The notes under the pieces were generated by a model, which was not told where the DNA came from, searched no databases, and saw only the letters and a list, made by a program, of their open reading frames with translations. A program made the translations under genes and the position numbers. 25,963 bases of DNA from an uncultured Oscillospiraceae bacterium (GTDB taxonomy: Bacteria > Bacillota > Clostridia > Oscillospirales > Oscillospiraceae). Location: positions 1-25,963 of the forward strand of contig CAJUEG010000037.1 in NCBI GenBank assembly GCA_910584835.1, read 5' to 3'. Of this stretch, positions 7,385 to 14,915 are shown in pieces. Position 1 is the first letter of the stretch. The number at the start of each line of letters is the position of its first letter.

Positions 7385-8584
7385 TCAAGTGATTTGCTGC
7401 GCTGCCCGATACTGGGCGGGAGACTGGCCGGTAATGCGCTTAAACACCACGGAAAAATGGCTTGCGGTGGAAAATTGCAGCGCGGAAGCAATGTCCGTTA
7501 CCGGAGTGTCAGTGCAGGAAAGCAGCATCTTTGCCCGCTCCACCCGGGCGATTTGAAGATAATTATTTATGGTACACCCTACTTCCGCTTTGAAACGGCG
7601 GGACAGGTAGTATTTGTTATAGCCCAGCCGTTCTGCCAGCAGCTCCAGCGTGAGGGGCTCCTCCGCATGGAGTTCTATATAGTCGCAGCTACTCTGTATT
7701 TCCGGAGTGAACCTGGGATTGTTCCGGCAGTCATGAACCTTTTGAATGAAATCCTGGTACATTTGGCTTTTTGTCGCAGAGACCTCCGTGATGGTCTGTG
7801 TCCGGAACAGCTTGCGGATATATCCGTCCCCAGTGGAGTAAGCCAATTCCGGAGACAGCCCGCCCTCAATAGCCGCCCTGGCGCACAGGCTGGTGAGGAT
7901 GGTGCAGGCAATCTGAGCTTGACCTAAAGGATCTGGAACATAGGGCTGGAGCGTACCAATATTGGAAGCGTTTCGCAGGGCCGCACCGCTGTTCAGATCC
8001 CCTTCCCGCACCATCCGCAAAAGCATCCGCTCCGCCCGGTAGATGTTCATACGATCACGGGGAGGTTGTTTTTCCGGGACGCTCTCCATGGCGCTCTGAT
8101 GGTGAAGCTCGCTCAACGGTGTCTGCTCCCCGGTGACGCACCGGCCCAGCATGGCAGCGTAGCGGTACAGCACCGCCATAGGCAGGTTGGGGATGCGCTC
8201 CAGTCCCGCCATCAGCCGCTTTTTGTAGCTCTCCGTCTGGGCGGATTCGGCTATCAGCCGTCGGGCCTGTTCTTGGAGCTGGGGGGTGAGGCTGTACGCC
8301 AGGCATGGGCCGATCATATGGAGCCGGTATTGTTCCTCTTCCCGGAATTCCCACACCGCCGCCCAAGTCATTCCAGCGGAATTGGAGAGGATCATAGGCT
8401 CTTTCACCAGCGTAACCAATGCATATTCTAAACAGCCGGAGTGGCGCAGAAGGGGGAAGAACACGGTCTCCTCCGGGCAATTACTGGCGATGAGCTGGCC
8501 TTCGCCGTCAAAGCACCAGTAGTAAATGGTCGGGTCGCAGGCAAGCAGTTCCCGAAAAAAGCTCAAACGATCCTGCAATTCCAT
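7385..8584 (-). CDS. AraC-family transcriptional regulator
   Basis: A 399-residue protein whose last 100 residues are an AraC/XylS double helix-turn-helix: L-T-L-E-L-L-A-E-R-L-G-Y-N-K-Y-Y-L-S is the first HTH and D-I-A-S-A-L-Q-F-S-T-A-S-H-F-S the second, ending with the usual F-K-R-I-T-G-Q-S-P-A-Q-Y-R. The N-terminal 290 residues are an effector or sensor part that I cannot assign to a named domain. The ATG at 8584 has GGAGG 8 nt upstream; a TTG at 8599 would consume that site. The gene lies between the GH2/transporter divergon and the dehydrogenase operon and is divergent from the latter, so it most likely controls both in response to an intracellular sugar or acid. Confidence 0.88.
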   Translation of the reverse strand: MELQDRLSFFRELLACDPTIYYWCFDGEGQLIASNCPEETVFFPLLRHSGCLEYALVTLVKEPMILSNSAGMTWAAVWEFREEEQYRLHMIGPCLAYSLTPQLQEQARRLIAESAQTESYKKRLMAGLERIPNLPMAVLYRYAAMLGRCVTGEQTPLSELHHQSAMESVPEKQPPRDRMNIYRAERMLLRMVREGDLNSGAALRNASNIGTLQPYVPDPLGQAQIACTILTSLCARAAIEGGLSPELAYSTGDGYIRKLFRTQTITEVSATKSQMYQDFIQKVHDCRNNPRFTPEIQSSCDYIELHAEEPLTLELLAERLGYNKYYLSRRFKAEVGCTINNYLQIARVERAKMLLSCTDTPVTDIASALQFSTASHFSVVFKRITGQSPAQYRAAQQIT

Positions 8585-8613
8585 GGCGCGCACCTCCAAA
8601 AGGAGTTTTTTTA

Positions 8614-8642
8614 ATCATAGCACAGACCTTCGCATTTTGTAC
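8614..8642 (-). promoter_or_regulatory. Candidate promoter of the AraC-type regulator
   Basis: On the minus strand, TATGAT (8614-8619) is one base from the consensus -10 and lies 30 nt upstream of the ATG. The -35 region (8637-8642, GTACAA) is poor, as expected if an activator or autoregulation is involved. The spacing is 17 bp. Confidence 0.35.
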
Positions 8643-8677
8643 AGCGGAAAATCAATATGAAAGTAGGAGGAAATTCT

Positions 8678-9784
8678 ATGCCGAAAATCAATAAGGTCGT
8701 GGCCACCGTGTGGTACAACAAGGAGGATATGCGCTCACTCCGGCAGGTCTTTCCCCAGGCGGAGTTCAAGTATGTGGACTTCTACGACAAGGAAACGCTG
8801 GCTCGTGAGGTGAAAGATGCCGACGCGGCTATCCTCCTGGGGGATGTGGATCCCTGCCTTCTGGGGGAAAGCACCTTGAAATGGATCCACTGCGACCATG
8901 CGGGGCTCAACGGCTCCGCCCGGCCCGAGGTCTTTGCCCGGGGCATCCCCGTAACCGGCGCGGCGGGCCGCAGCGCCCCGGTGCTGGCGGAGCACTGCAT
9001 CTATTTCATGCTCCAGCACTGCTACCACACCAAGGAGCTGCTGGCCGCCCAGGAAAAGGGCCAATGGGGAGTGGAGGGCTCCAATCAGTGGCGGGGGCTG
9101 TACGGCCGCACCGTCGGGATCATCGGCATGGGAAACAACGGACGGATGCTGGCCCAGCGCCTCCACGCTCTGGGGATGCGGCTGATGGGCTACGACAAGT
9201 TCCCCATCCGGGACGCGGACTATCTGGATGTCAAGCTCAGCGCCGCCGGCGGAGACACCATCGACCCCATCCTGGCAGAAGCGGACTTCCTGATCCTCAC
9301 CCTGGCCCTCACCGACGAAACCTACCACATGATGAACGCCGAGGCTTTTGCCAAGATGAAGCCGGGAGCCTTCCTGGTAAACATGGCCCGGGGTGGCGTG
9401 GTGTGTACCGAGGACATGGTGGCGGCGCTGGAGAGCGGCCAGCTGGGCGGCGCGGGGCTGGACGTGTTCGAGGAGCAGCCCCTCTCCCCGGATCATCCCC
9501 TGTGGCGGATGCCCACGGTGTATATCACCCCCCACTGCACCCCCCAGGTGCCCCATCGAACGGGGCGGAGCATCGAGATCATCCGGGAAAACGCCCGCCG
9601 GTTTGAGGCCGGGGAGCCCCTGCTGAACCTGATGAAGCCGGCGGACGCGGTGACGGGGGAAAAAGCTGAGGGCGGCTGGGCTCGGATGATGAACGCCAAC
9701 CTCACCAAGGAACAGGTGGAGAAGATGGACTTGGAGAAGTACCTGGGTAAGCGGGGCTGGACCGACCCCGCCGAGTGGATGTGA
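8678..9784 (+). CDS. D-2-hydroxyacid dehydrogenase family protein (NAD-dependent)
   Basis: A 368-residue Rossmann-fold enzyme of the D-isomer-specific 2-hydroxyacid dehydrogenase family, which interconverts 2-keto acids and D-2-hydroxy acids in the cytoplasm. The nucleotide-binding motif G-I-I-G-M-G-N-N-G is at about 147-155. Catalytic Arg238 lies in N-M-A-R-G-G, the acidic residue in D-V-F-E-E-Q-P-L (about 262-269), and His286 in T-P-H-C-T-P. After about residue 320 there is a 45-50-residue tail (M-N-A-N-L-T-K-E-Q-V and K-R-G-W-T-D-P) that is not part of the usual fold. The start is ATG 8678, preceded by GTAGGAGG; the longer reading from 8657 would bury that site. It opens a five-gene plus-strand operon. 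Likely substrates are hydroxypyruvate/glycerate or another short keto acid; a glyoxylate/hydroxypyruvate role is only inferred from GarR and glycerate kinase in the locus. Confidence 0.82.
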   Translation: MPKINKVVATVWYNKEDMRSLRQVFPQAEFKYVDFYDKETLAREVKDADAAILLGDVDPCLLGESTLKWIHCDHAGLNGSARPEVFARGIPVTGAAGRSAPVLAEHCIYFMLQHCYHTKELLAAQEKGQWGVEGSNQWRGLYGRTVGIIGMGNNGRMLAQRLHALGMRLMGYDKFPIRDADYLDVKLSAAGGDTIDPILAEADFLILTLALTDETYHMMNAEAFAKMKPGAFLVNMARGGVVCTEDMVAALESGQLGGAGLDVFEEQPLSPDHPLWRMPTVYITPHCTPQVPHRTGRSIEIIRENARRFEAGEPLLNLMKPADAVTGEKAEGGWARMMNANLTKEQVEKMDLEKYLGKRGWTDPAEWM

Positions 9785-9795
9785 GGGGGGTGTCT

Positions 9796-11739
9796 ATGAG
9801 CGACAGCAAACACTGGTGGGAGGGCTACCCCTGGCGAATGATCCAGACCAACCTCCGGGAGCCGGATATGGCGGATATGGACGCCAAGCGGTATGTCCGG
9901 GACGTGAAGGAGTTTGGGGCCACGGTTGTGATGCTCAATGCCGCGGGCATCGTGGCCAGCTACGACACCAAAGTGCCCTGCCACACCCCCAGCCAATATC
10001 TGACAGGGGACAGCCTGCGCACCCTGCTGGACGAATGTCACCGGGAAGGCATCCGGGTTATCGCCCGGACGGACTTTTCCAAGGTGCGCTATCCCCTGTA
10101 CGAGGCCCATCCCGATTGGGCTTACCGTACAGCGGATGGGGAGATCGTCAACTGCAACGGCGATGTGCAGGTATGCCCCAGCAGCGGTTATCTCCGGGAA
10201 GGGGTTTACGATATCCTTCGGGAATTGCTCACCACCCTGCCTTTCGACGGCATTTTCTTCAATATGAGCGGGGCCTTTGTCACCGGCTACGGCGGGGAGC
10301 GGTACGGCCCGTGTATGTGCCAGACCTGCCGCAGCGCCTATCAGGCCGCCACCGGGCAGGAACCCCCCAAAGGGGGGCTGCGCGACCCCAACTTTATGAA
10401 ATACCTGGGTTTCCAGGCCAAGCAGATTCAGGCAAACAAAGTCAAGCAATACCACTTTATGAAAGAACTGAATCCCGAGCTGGCGGTGAACGGTTTCGAC
10501 TACACCCGCACCGAGTGCAATACGGACATTGGCCGGGGGCCTTGGGTATACGGGGCCTCCTCCAATGTCCGCCAAAACGGCGGCTGGGAACGAGTGGTGG
10601 ACAACGCCAGCGTAGACTTTATGAGCTTCCGCTACCGGGACAGCTCAGTGTCTCCGGCACTGATGGCCCTGCGGCAGTGGCAAAGCCTGGCCAACGGCGG
10701 AGGACTCAGCCTGTATATCATGGGCCGGCTGGACAACCACCGGGATGTATCCAGCTTTACACCCACTAAGCGGGTGTTTCAGTTCCACCGGGCCCATGAG
10801 GAGGTGTTCCGCGGCCTTCATTCCGCCGCCGAGGTGGTGCTGGTGCAAAAAGGCGGTTTGGGGTGCGGTAATCCGGAAACCCAGGGCTGGCTCCAGGCGC
10901 TGACAGAGAGCCACGTCCCCTTTGATGAGGTAAAGCTGCCTGACCTGACGGCAGAAAAATTACGGGGCAAAAAGGTTATCATCCTGGGCGGCGTGGGCAA
11001 GCTGTCCGAGCCCCAGAAGGCCCTGCTGAACGGCTTTGCCCAAGAGGGCGGCATAGTGATTGCCGCCGGGGACGCGCCTGGTCTGGACTGTCTGGGAATC
11101 AAGGCCCTGGGGGAGCACAAAAAAGGTCTCATGTCCTCCGCGGTTGAGGTGAGGAAGGAGGACGAAAGGACCTTCCCCCGCTGCATAGAGGCTCCCATGA
11201 TCCCCATCGGATCGGGGCTGCAAATGGCGCAGTTCGAGGAGGGGACGGAGCAATATCTCCGGCTCATCCCCGAACACCCCTTCGGCCCGCCGGAGCGGTG
11301 CTATTGCACCGAGGTCACTGAGTATCCCGGCGTTATCGCCCACCCATACGGCGGGGGACGGGGCGTTTACATCCCTTGGGGGGTCGGCGCGTTCTACTTC
11401 GACCAGGGCTGGCAGAACACCTTGAACCTGATGCAGGACGTGCTATTCTCTCTTTGCGGACTGCCGGAACTGGCTCCCGGCCTCTCCCCCATGGTGGAGC
11501 TGACCCTGGCAAAGAAAGGGGGCGCGGTGCTGGCACAGCTGGTCAACGGCACGGGCTGCTTTGCCAACCGCTGGTTCCCGCCCGTGCCGGTGCGGGATAT
11601 CCGGCTGGAGCTGCCGGGGCTGGCGGGAAAGACCGCCCGGGCCCTCAACGGCGGTAAGGTGCTGTGTGAAACCAACAACGACAGCTTGACCGTCCGGCTC
11701 GATGAGCTGAACGAGTACGAAGCCATCATCATCGAATAA
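9796..11739 (+). CDS. Putative glycosidase of the GHL6/beta-galactosidase-trimerisation type
   Basis: A 647-residue protein without a signal peptide. The first 340 residues look like a TIM-barrel glycosidase-like domain (hypothetical glycosyl hydrolase 6, GHL6): W-R-M-I-Q-T-N-L-R-E at about 13-22, A-R-T-D-F-S-K at about 90-96, F-D-G-I-F-F-N-M near 150-157, and a C-M-C-Q-T-C cluster at 173-178 that could bind a metal. A glutamine-amidotransferase-like module (about 350-480, with K-V-I-I-L-G-G-V-G) and a C-terminal beta-rich region follow, as in proteins annotated with a beta-galactosidase trimerisation domain. No catalytic pair can be fixed by eye and to my knowledge GHL6 members are largely uncharacterised. 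ATG 9796 is preceded by GAGGGGGG and starts 11 bp after the dehydrogenase. It probably acts on an intracellular glycoside or sugar acid. Confidence 0.7.
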   Translation: MSDSKHWWEGYPWRMIQTNLREPDMADMDAKRYVRDVKEFGATVVMLNAAGIVASYDTKVPCHTPSQYLTGDSLRTLLDECHREGIRVIARTDFSKVRYPLYEAHPDWAYRTADGEIVNCNGDVQVCPSSGYLREGVYDILRELLTTLPFDGIFFNMSGAFVTGYGGERYGPCMCQTCRSAYQAATGQEPPKGGLRDPNFMKYLGFQAKQIQANKVKQYHFMKELNPELAVNGFDYTRTECNTDIGRGPWVYGASSNVRQNGGWERVVDNASVDFMSFRYRDSSVSPALMALRQWQSLANGGGLSLYIMGRLDNHRDVSSFTPTKRVFQFHRAHEEVFRGLHSAAEVVLVQKGGLGCGNPETQGWLQALTESHVPFDEVKLPDLTAEKLRGKKVIILGGVGKLSEPQKALLNGFAQEGGIVIAAGDAPGLDCLGIKALGEHKKGLMSSAVEVRKEDERTFPRCIEAPMIPIGSGLQMAQFEEGTEQYLRLIPEHPFGPPERCYCTEVTEYPGVIAHPYGGGRGVYIPWGVGAFYFDQGWQNTLNLMQDVLFSLCGLPELAPGLSPMVELTLAKKGGAVLAQLVNGTGCFANRWFPPVPVRDIRLELPGLAGKTARALNGGKVLCETNNDSLTVRLDELNEYEAIIIE

Positions 11740-11756
11740 AAAGGAGTGCGTTTATT

Positions 11757-12641
11757 ATGAAAATCGGTTTGATCGGTCTGGGCATTATGGGCAAGCCCAT
11801 GGCAAAGAACATCCTCAAGGGCGGCTACACCGACCTGCTGGTCAGCGACCTGAACAAGGCCGCCGTGGACGAGGTGGTGGCCGCGGGTGCCAAGGCCGCC
11901 AGCAACCAGGAAATCGGCGAGAGCTGCGACGTGGTCATGACCATGCTCCCCAACTCCCCCCACGTCAAGAGCGTCATGCTGGGCGAGGGCGGCGTGGCCT
12001 CCTACATGAAGCCCGGCACCACCTTCATCGACATGAGCTCCATCAACCCCGTGGCCTCCAAGGAGATCGCCGCCGAGCTGGCCAAGAAGGGTGTGGAGAT
12101 GCTGGACGCCCCCGTATCCGGCGGAGAGCCCAAGGCCATTGACGGCACCCTGTCCTTCATGGTGGGCGGCAAGCAGGAGGTCTTTGACAAGTTCAAGCCC
12201 TTGCTGGACACCATGGGCGGCTCCGTGGTGCGCTGCGGCGACGTGGGCGCGGGCAACACCACCAAGCTGGCCAATCAGATCATCGTGGCCTGCAATATCC
12301 AGGCCCTTGCCGAGGCCCTGACCCTGGCCCAGAAGGCGGGGGTAGACCCGGAGCTGGTGTTCCAGGCCATCCGGGGCGGTCTGGCCGGCTCCACCGTCAT
12401 GAACGCCAAGGCCCCCATGATGCTGGCGGGCAACGACAAGCCCGGCTTCAAGATCGACCTGCACATCAAGGATCTGAACAACGCCTTGGACTGCGCCCAT
12501 TCCGTGGGCTCCCCCGTGCCCATGACCGCTCAGGTCCAGGAGATCCTCCAGTGGATGCACAACCACGAGGGCGGCCAGAAGGATCACAGCGCCATCGCCC
12601 AGTATTATGAGCACCTCACCGGCATCCAGATCGGCCGATAG
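11757..12641 (+). CDS. garR: Tartronate semialdehyde (2-hydroxy-3-oxopropionate) reductase family enzyme
   Basis: A 294-residue member of the beta-hydroxyacid dehydrogenase family. The NAD(P)-binding G-L-G-I-M-G lies at about 7-12, the substrate-binding signature D-A-P-V-S-G-G at 117-123, and the catalytic Lys170 in N-T-T-K-L-A-N-Q. Length and motifs fit GarR/GlxR, which reduces tartronate semialdehyde to D-glycerate; 3-hydroxyisobutyrate dehydrogenase is the main alternative. AAAAGGAGTG lies just upstream of ATG 11757, 17 bp after the GHL6 gene. A glycerate 2-kinase at 20674 would take the product to 2-phosphoglycerate, the pair used in glucarate/galactarate and glyoxylate catabolism. The usual sources of tartronate semialdehyde (GarL aldolase or Gcl carboligase) are not in the window. 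Confidence 0.82.
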   Translation: MKIGLIGLGIMGKPMAKNILKGGYTDLLVSDLNKAAVDEVVAAGAKAASNQEIGESCDVVMTMLPNSPHVKSVMLGEGGVASYMKPGTTFIDMSSINPVASKEIAAELAKKGVEMLDAPVSGGEPKAIDGTLSFMVGGKQEVFDKFKPLLDTMGGSVVRCGDVGAGNTTKLANQIIVACNIQALAEALTLAQKAGVDPELVFQAIRGGLAGSTVMNAKAPMMLAGNDKPGFKIDLHIKDLNNALDCAHSVGSPVPMTAQVQEILQWMHNHEGGQKDHSAIAQYYEHLTGIQIGR

Positions 12642-12671
12642 AACGGCTATATTAGAAAAGGAGAGGAATTC

Positions 12672-14177
12672 ATGAACCTGAAAAAGATAATGGCGGGTGC
12701 GAAGGGCAGCGATAGCGGGCTTTACCGTACCGCGAGCGTCAAGACCATGCTTCTGGCCTGCGCCACCAGCGGCGGCAAGAACGTATTTTTCATGTTGATG
12801 ATGTACGCCGGGTACATGGCGAACGCGGGCTATGGGGTGGTGCTTACCGTCACCGGCATCATCACCACGGTAAAGACTATCTTTGACGGGGTGTGCGACC
12901 CGTTTGTGGCGGCCATCTTTGACCGTATGCCGGTGGGCAAGCTGGGTAAAATGCGGAAATTCCTGCTGATTGGCTATACATCTACCATCATTTCGGCCAT
13001 TCTGATGTTCAACCTGCTCGCCAACAAGTTTACCGGCGTTGTGGGCATCGTGGTGTTCTGTGTGGTCTACGCATTCTTTGTGGTGGGCTACACCATCCTG
13101 AGCATCGGCGGCACCACCATCCCCACCATCGTGACCAACGATCCGAAGCAGCGGCCCTTTATGAACTTCACCGCCACGGTGTACCAGTATCTGGCGCCCC
13201 TGATTCTGAACTCCATCATGGCCTTTGCCATTCTGCCCCGGCACAACCAGCAGTATGACGCCGCCTGTCTGGGGGAGGCGTGCTTCATTTACAGTGCGGT
13301 ATCCGTTGTGTTCATGCTGATGTCCTTTGTCGGCATCGCCCCTGTGGACAACGAGAAGGTGCTGGGCGAGCTGATGTCCCTGGGCGGGAAAAACAAGAAG
13401 GTCGGCTTTCGTGAGATGTGGGGGATGCTCAAGGAGAACAAGCCTCTGCGCTGCTATGTTGTGACCGGAACATCCGACAAGCTGGCGAACAAGATGAGCA
13501 CCGATCAGATCGTGACCGTTATGCTGACCGGCATCCTGATTGGCAACTATCAGGCCACCACCATGATCAACAACGCCGGTATGATCATCGGCCTCCTGTT
13601 CGCATTCCTGGGCGGCGTTTTCATTGCAAAGTACGGTGTAAAGACCTCCACCACTGTATGGTCTTATGTGAACATCGGCGTTTCCGCGGCACTCTTTGTC
13701 CTCTGCGTGGTTCTGGGCCCTTGGGGAATGTCCAAAATAGGCGTGTTTGGGATTCCCATGATCCTTTACGTGGCCCTGATGATGGGCAAGAATGCGGCCG
13801 CTATGATCCTCAACACCGCTGAGGGCATGATGCGGGCGGATATCGCCGACTATGAGCTGGATCGCAGCGGCAACTTCATGCCCGGCATGGTAGGCGCCTG
13901 CTATACCTTCATTGAAAAAACCGTCGCCTCCCTCGGCTCTACCTTTACTACCTTTGCCGTCGCCCTGATTGGCTACACCACCGTGGCGCCCCAGATGGGC
14001 GACAAGCCCAGCATCCCGCTGTTTTTCCTCACAATGGCGTTGGTATATGGAATGCCTATCCTTGGGTGGATCTGCAATATCGTCGCCATGAAGTTCTATG
14101 AGCTGGACAAAAACCGCATGGTGGAAATCCAGGCCAATATTGCCGAGAAGAAAAAGGCCCTGAAGTCCCAGAAGTAA
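12672..14177 (+). CDS. Second GPH-family (MelB-like) sugar/cation symporter
   Basis: A 501-residue, roughly 12-helix transporter of the glycoside-pentoside-hexuronide family, with F-D-G-V-C-D-P-F-V-A-A in the second helix region and A-D-I-A-D-Y-E-L-D-R-S-G at about 393-404, both family landmarks. Its length is normal, unlike the first GPH protein in the window, and the two are only distantly similar, so they are not a recent duplication. AGGAG lies ahead of ATG 12672; the gene starts 30 bp after garR and is followed by the duplicated lipoprotein. It should import a sugar or uronic acid conjugate with Na+ or H+ across the inner membrane. The specificity is not visible. Confidence 0.85.
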   Translation: MNLKKIMAGAKGSDSGLYRTASVKTMLLACATSGGKNVFFMLMMYAGYMANAGYGVVLTVTGIITTVKTIFDGVCDPFVAAIFDRMPVGKLGKMRKFLLIGYTSTIISAILMFNLLANKFTGVVGIVVFCVVYAFFVVGYTILSIGGTTIPTIVTNDPKQRPFMNFTATVYQYLAPLILNSIMAFAILPRHNQQYDAACLGEACFIYSAVSVVFMLMSFVGIAPVDNEKVLGELMSLGGKNKKVGFREMWGMLKENKPLRCYVVTGTSDKLANKMSTDQIVTVMLTGILIGNYQATTMINNAGMIIGLLFAFLGGVFIAKYGVKTSTTVWSYVNIGVSAALFVLCVVLGPWGMSKIGVFGIPMILYVALMMGKNAAAMILNTAEGMMRADIADYELDRSGNFMPGMVGACYTFIEKTVASLGSTFTTFAVALIGYTTVAPQMGDKPSIPLFFLTMALVYGMPILGWICNIVAMKFYELDKNRMVEIQANIAEKKKALKSQK

Positions 14178-14204
14178 CAGACAGATTGGAAAGGGGAAAT
14201 CAAA

Positions 14205-14840
14205 ATGGCAAAAAAATTGTTGTCGATCACGCTGCTGTTGGCGCTCACCCTGGGACTTCTGTCCGGCTGCGCCGAAGGCTGGACAGAGCCGGTGGAGGAG
14301 TCCACCGGGGAGATCACCCTCTCCGGGTCCATGTACAGTGGCAAGGCGGTTGTCACGGTAGTGCTTCACCCGGACGGCACCGCCGACTGCGACGCCAACG
14401 GGGATAAAACTGAGGGCACTTGGGAAGCCGGCAGCGGCGACGTGGCCATGCTTGTCCATCTCACCGTCAAGGGTGAGAATATCGACATGGATGTTATGGA
14501 TGCCGGTGATTCTTACAGCGCCGAGTTCCCAATGGTTCCCGGCATGATCCTCACCGGCGCGAAATCCGGCGCTCCCGCTGCCCAGGATATCACCCTGTCC
14601 GGGTCAATGTATAACGGGAAAGCGGTGGTCACAGTGGTGCTTCACCCGGACGGCACAGTCGATTGCGATGCCAACGGGGAAAAGAGCGACGGCACCTGGG
14701 AGGCCGGCAGCGGCGACGTGGCCATGACGGCACACTTTACGGTCAAGGGTGAGACGGTTGATATGGACATCACCCAGGCTGAAGATGGCTACAGTGCCGA
14801 GTTCCCGATGGTTCCCGGTATGATCCTCACTGGAAAGTAA
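14205..14840 (+). CDS. Lipoprotein with two tandem copies of an ~82-residue domain
   Basis: A 211-residue protein with a Lys-Lys start, a hydrophobic core and the lipobox L-S-G-C (Cys22), so anchored outside the cell. Two near-identical domains follow (about residues 37-118 and 129-210), each beginning I-T-L-S-G-S-M-Y and ending V-P-G-M-I-L-T-G, with the motif H-P-D-G-T and the segment G-T-W-E-A-G-S-G-D-V-A-M. Each looks like a small all-beta unit. The two differ at several positions, mostly conservatively. AAGGGG lies upstream of ATG 14205, 27 bp after the GPH symporter, and a terminator follows, so it is the last gene of this operon. It may present or capture the transported ligand. No characterised family was recognised. 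Confidence 0.75.
   Translation: MAKKLLSITLLLALTLGLLSGCAEGWTEPVEESTGEITLSGSMYSGKAVVTVVLHPDGTADCDANGDKTEGTWEAGSGDVAMLVHLTVKGENIDMDVMDAGDSYSAEFPMVPGMILTGAKSGAPAAQDITLSGSMYNGKAVVTVVLHPDGTVDCDANGEKSDGTWEAGSGDVAMTAHFTVKGETVDMDITQAEDGYSAEFPMVPGMILTGK
14313..14834 (+). repeat. In-frame tandem duplication inside the lipoprotein gene
   Basis: Unit 1 (14313-14558) and unit 2 (14589-14834) are 246 bp each with a 276-bp period. Long stretches are identical at DNA level (for example around H-P-D-G-T and the last 30 bp), while third positions differ in others, so the duplication is not brand new. Confidence 0.85.
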
Positions 14841-14851
14841 GAGGTCAAACA

Positions 14852-14899
14852 TAAGGCCGCTGCCATCCAAGTCGGGCGGCAGCGGCCTTACCATTTTTT
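14852..14899 (+). terminator. Rho-independent terminator after the lipoprotein gene
   Basis: Arms TAAGGCCGCTGCC (14852-14864) and GGCAGCGGCCTTA (14878-14890) pair perfectly over 13 bp; CCATTTTTTC follows. It separates the dehydrogenase-to-lipoprotein operon from the esterase/FdrA operon, whose first ribosome-binding site begins at once behind it. Confidence 0.85.
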
Positions 14900-14915
14900 C
14901 GAGGAGACGGTGCAG

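Noticed and set aside
8735..9556. Open frame of 273 codons on the minus strand
   Set aside because: Antisense to the dehydrogenase, whose Rossmann and catalytic motifs are intact; composition is typical of a shadow frame.
11394..14459. Long open frame of 1021 codons on the minus strand
   Set aside because: It lies antisense to garR, the second GPH symporter and part of the lipoprotein, all well-supported families. The translation is rich in His, Gly, Val and Asp with no domain, as is usual for antisense frames in GC-rich genes.
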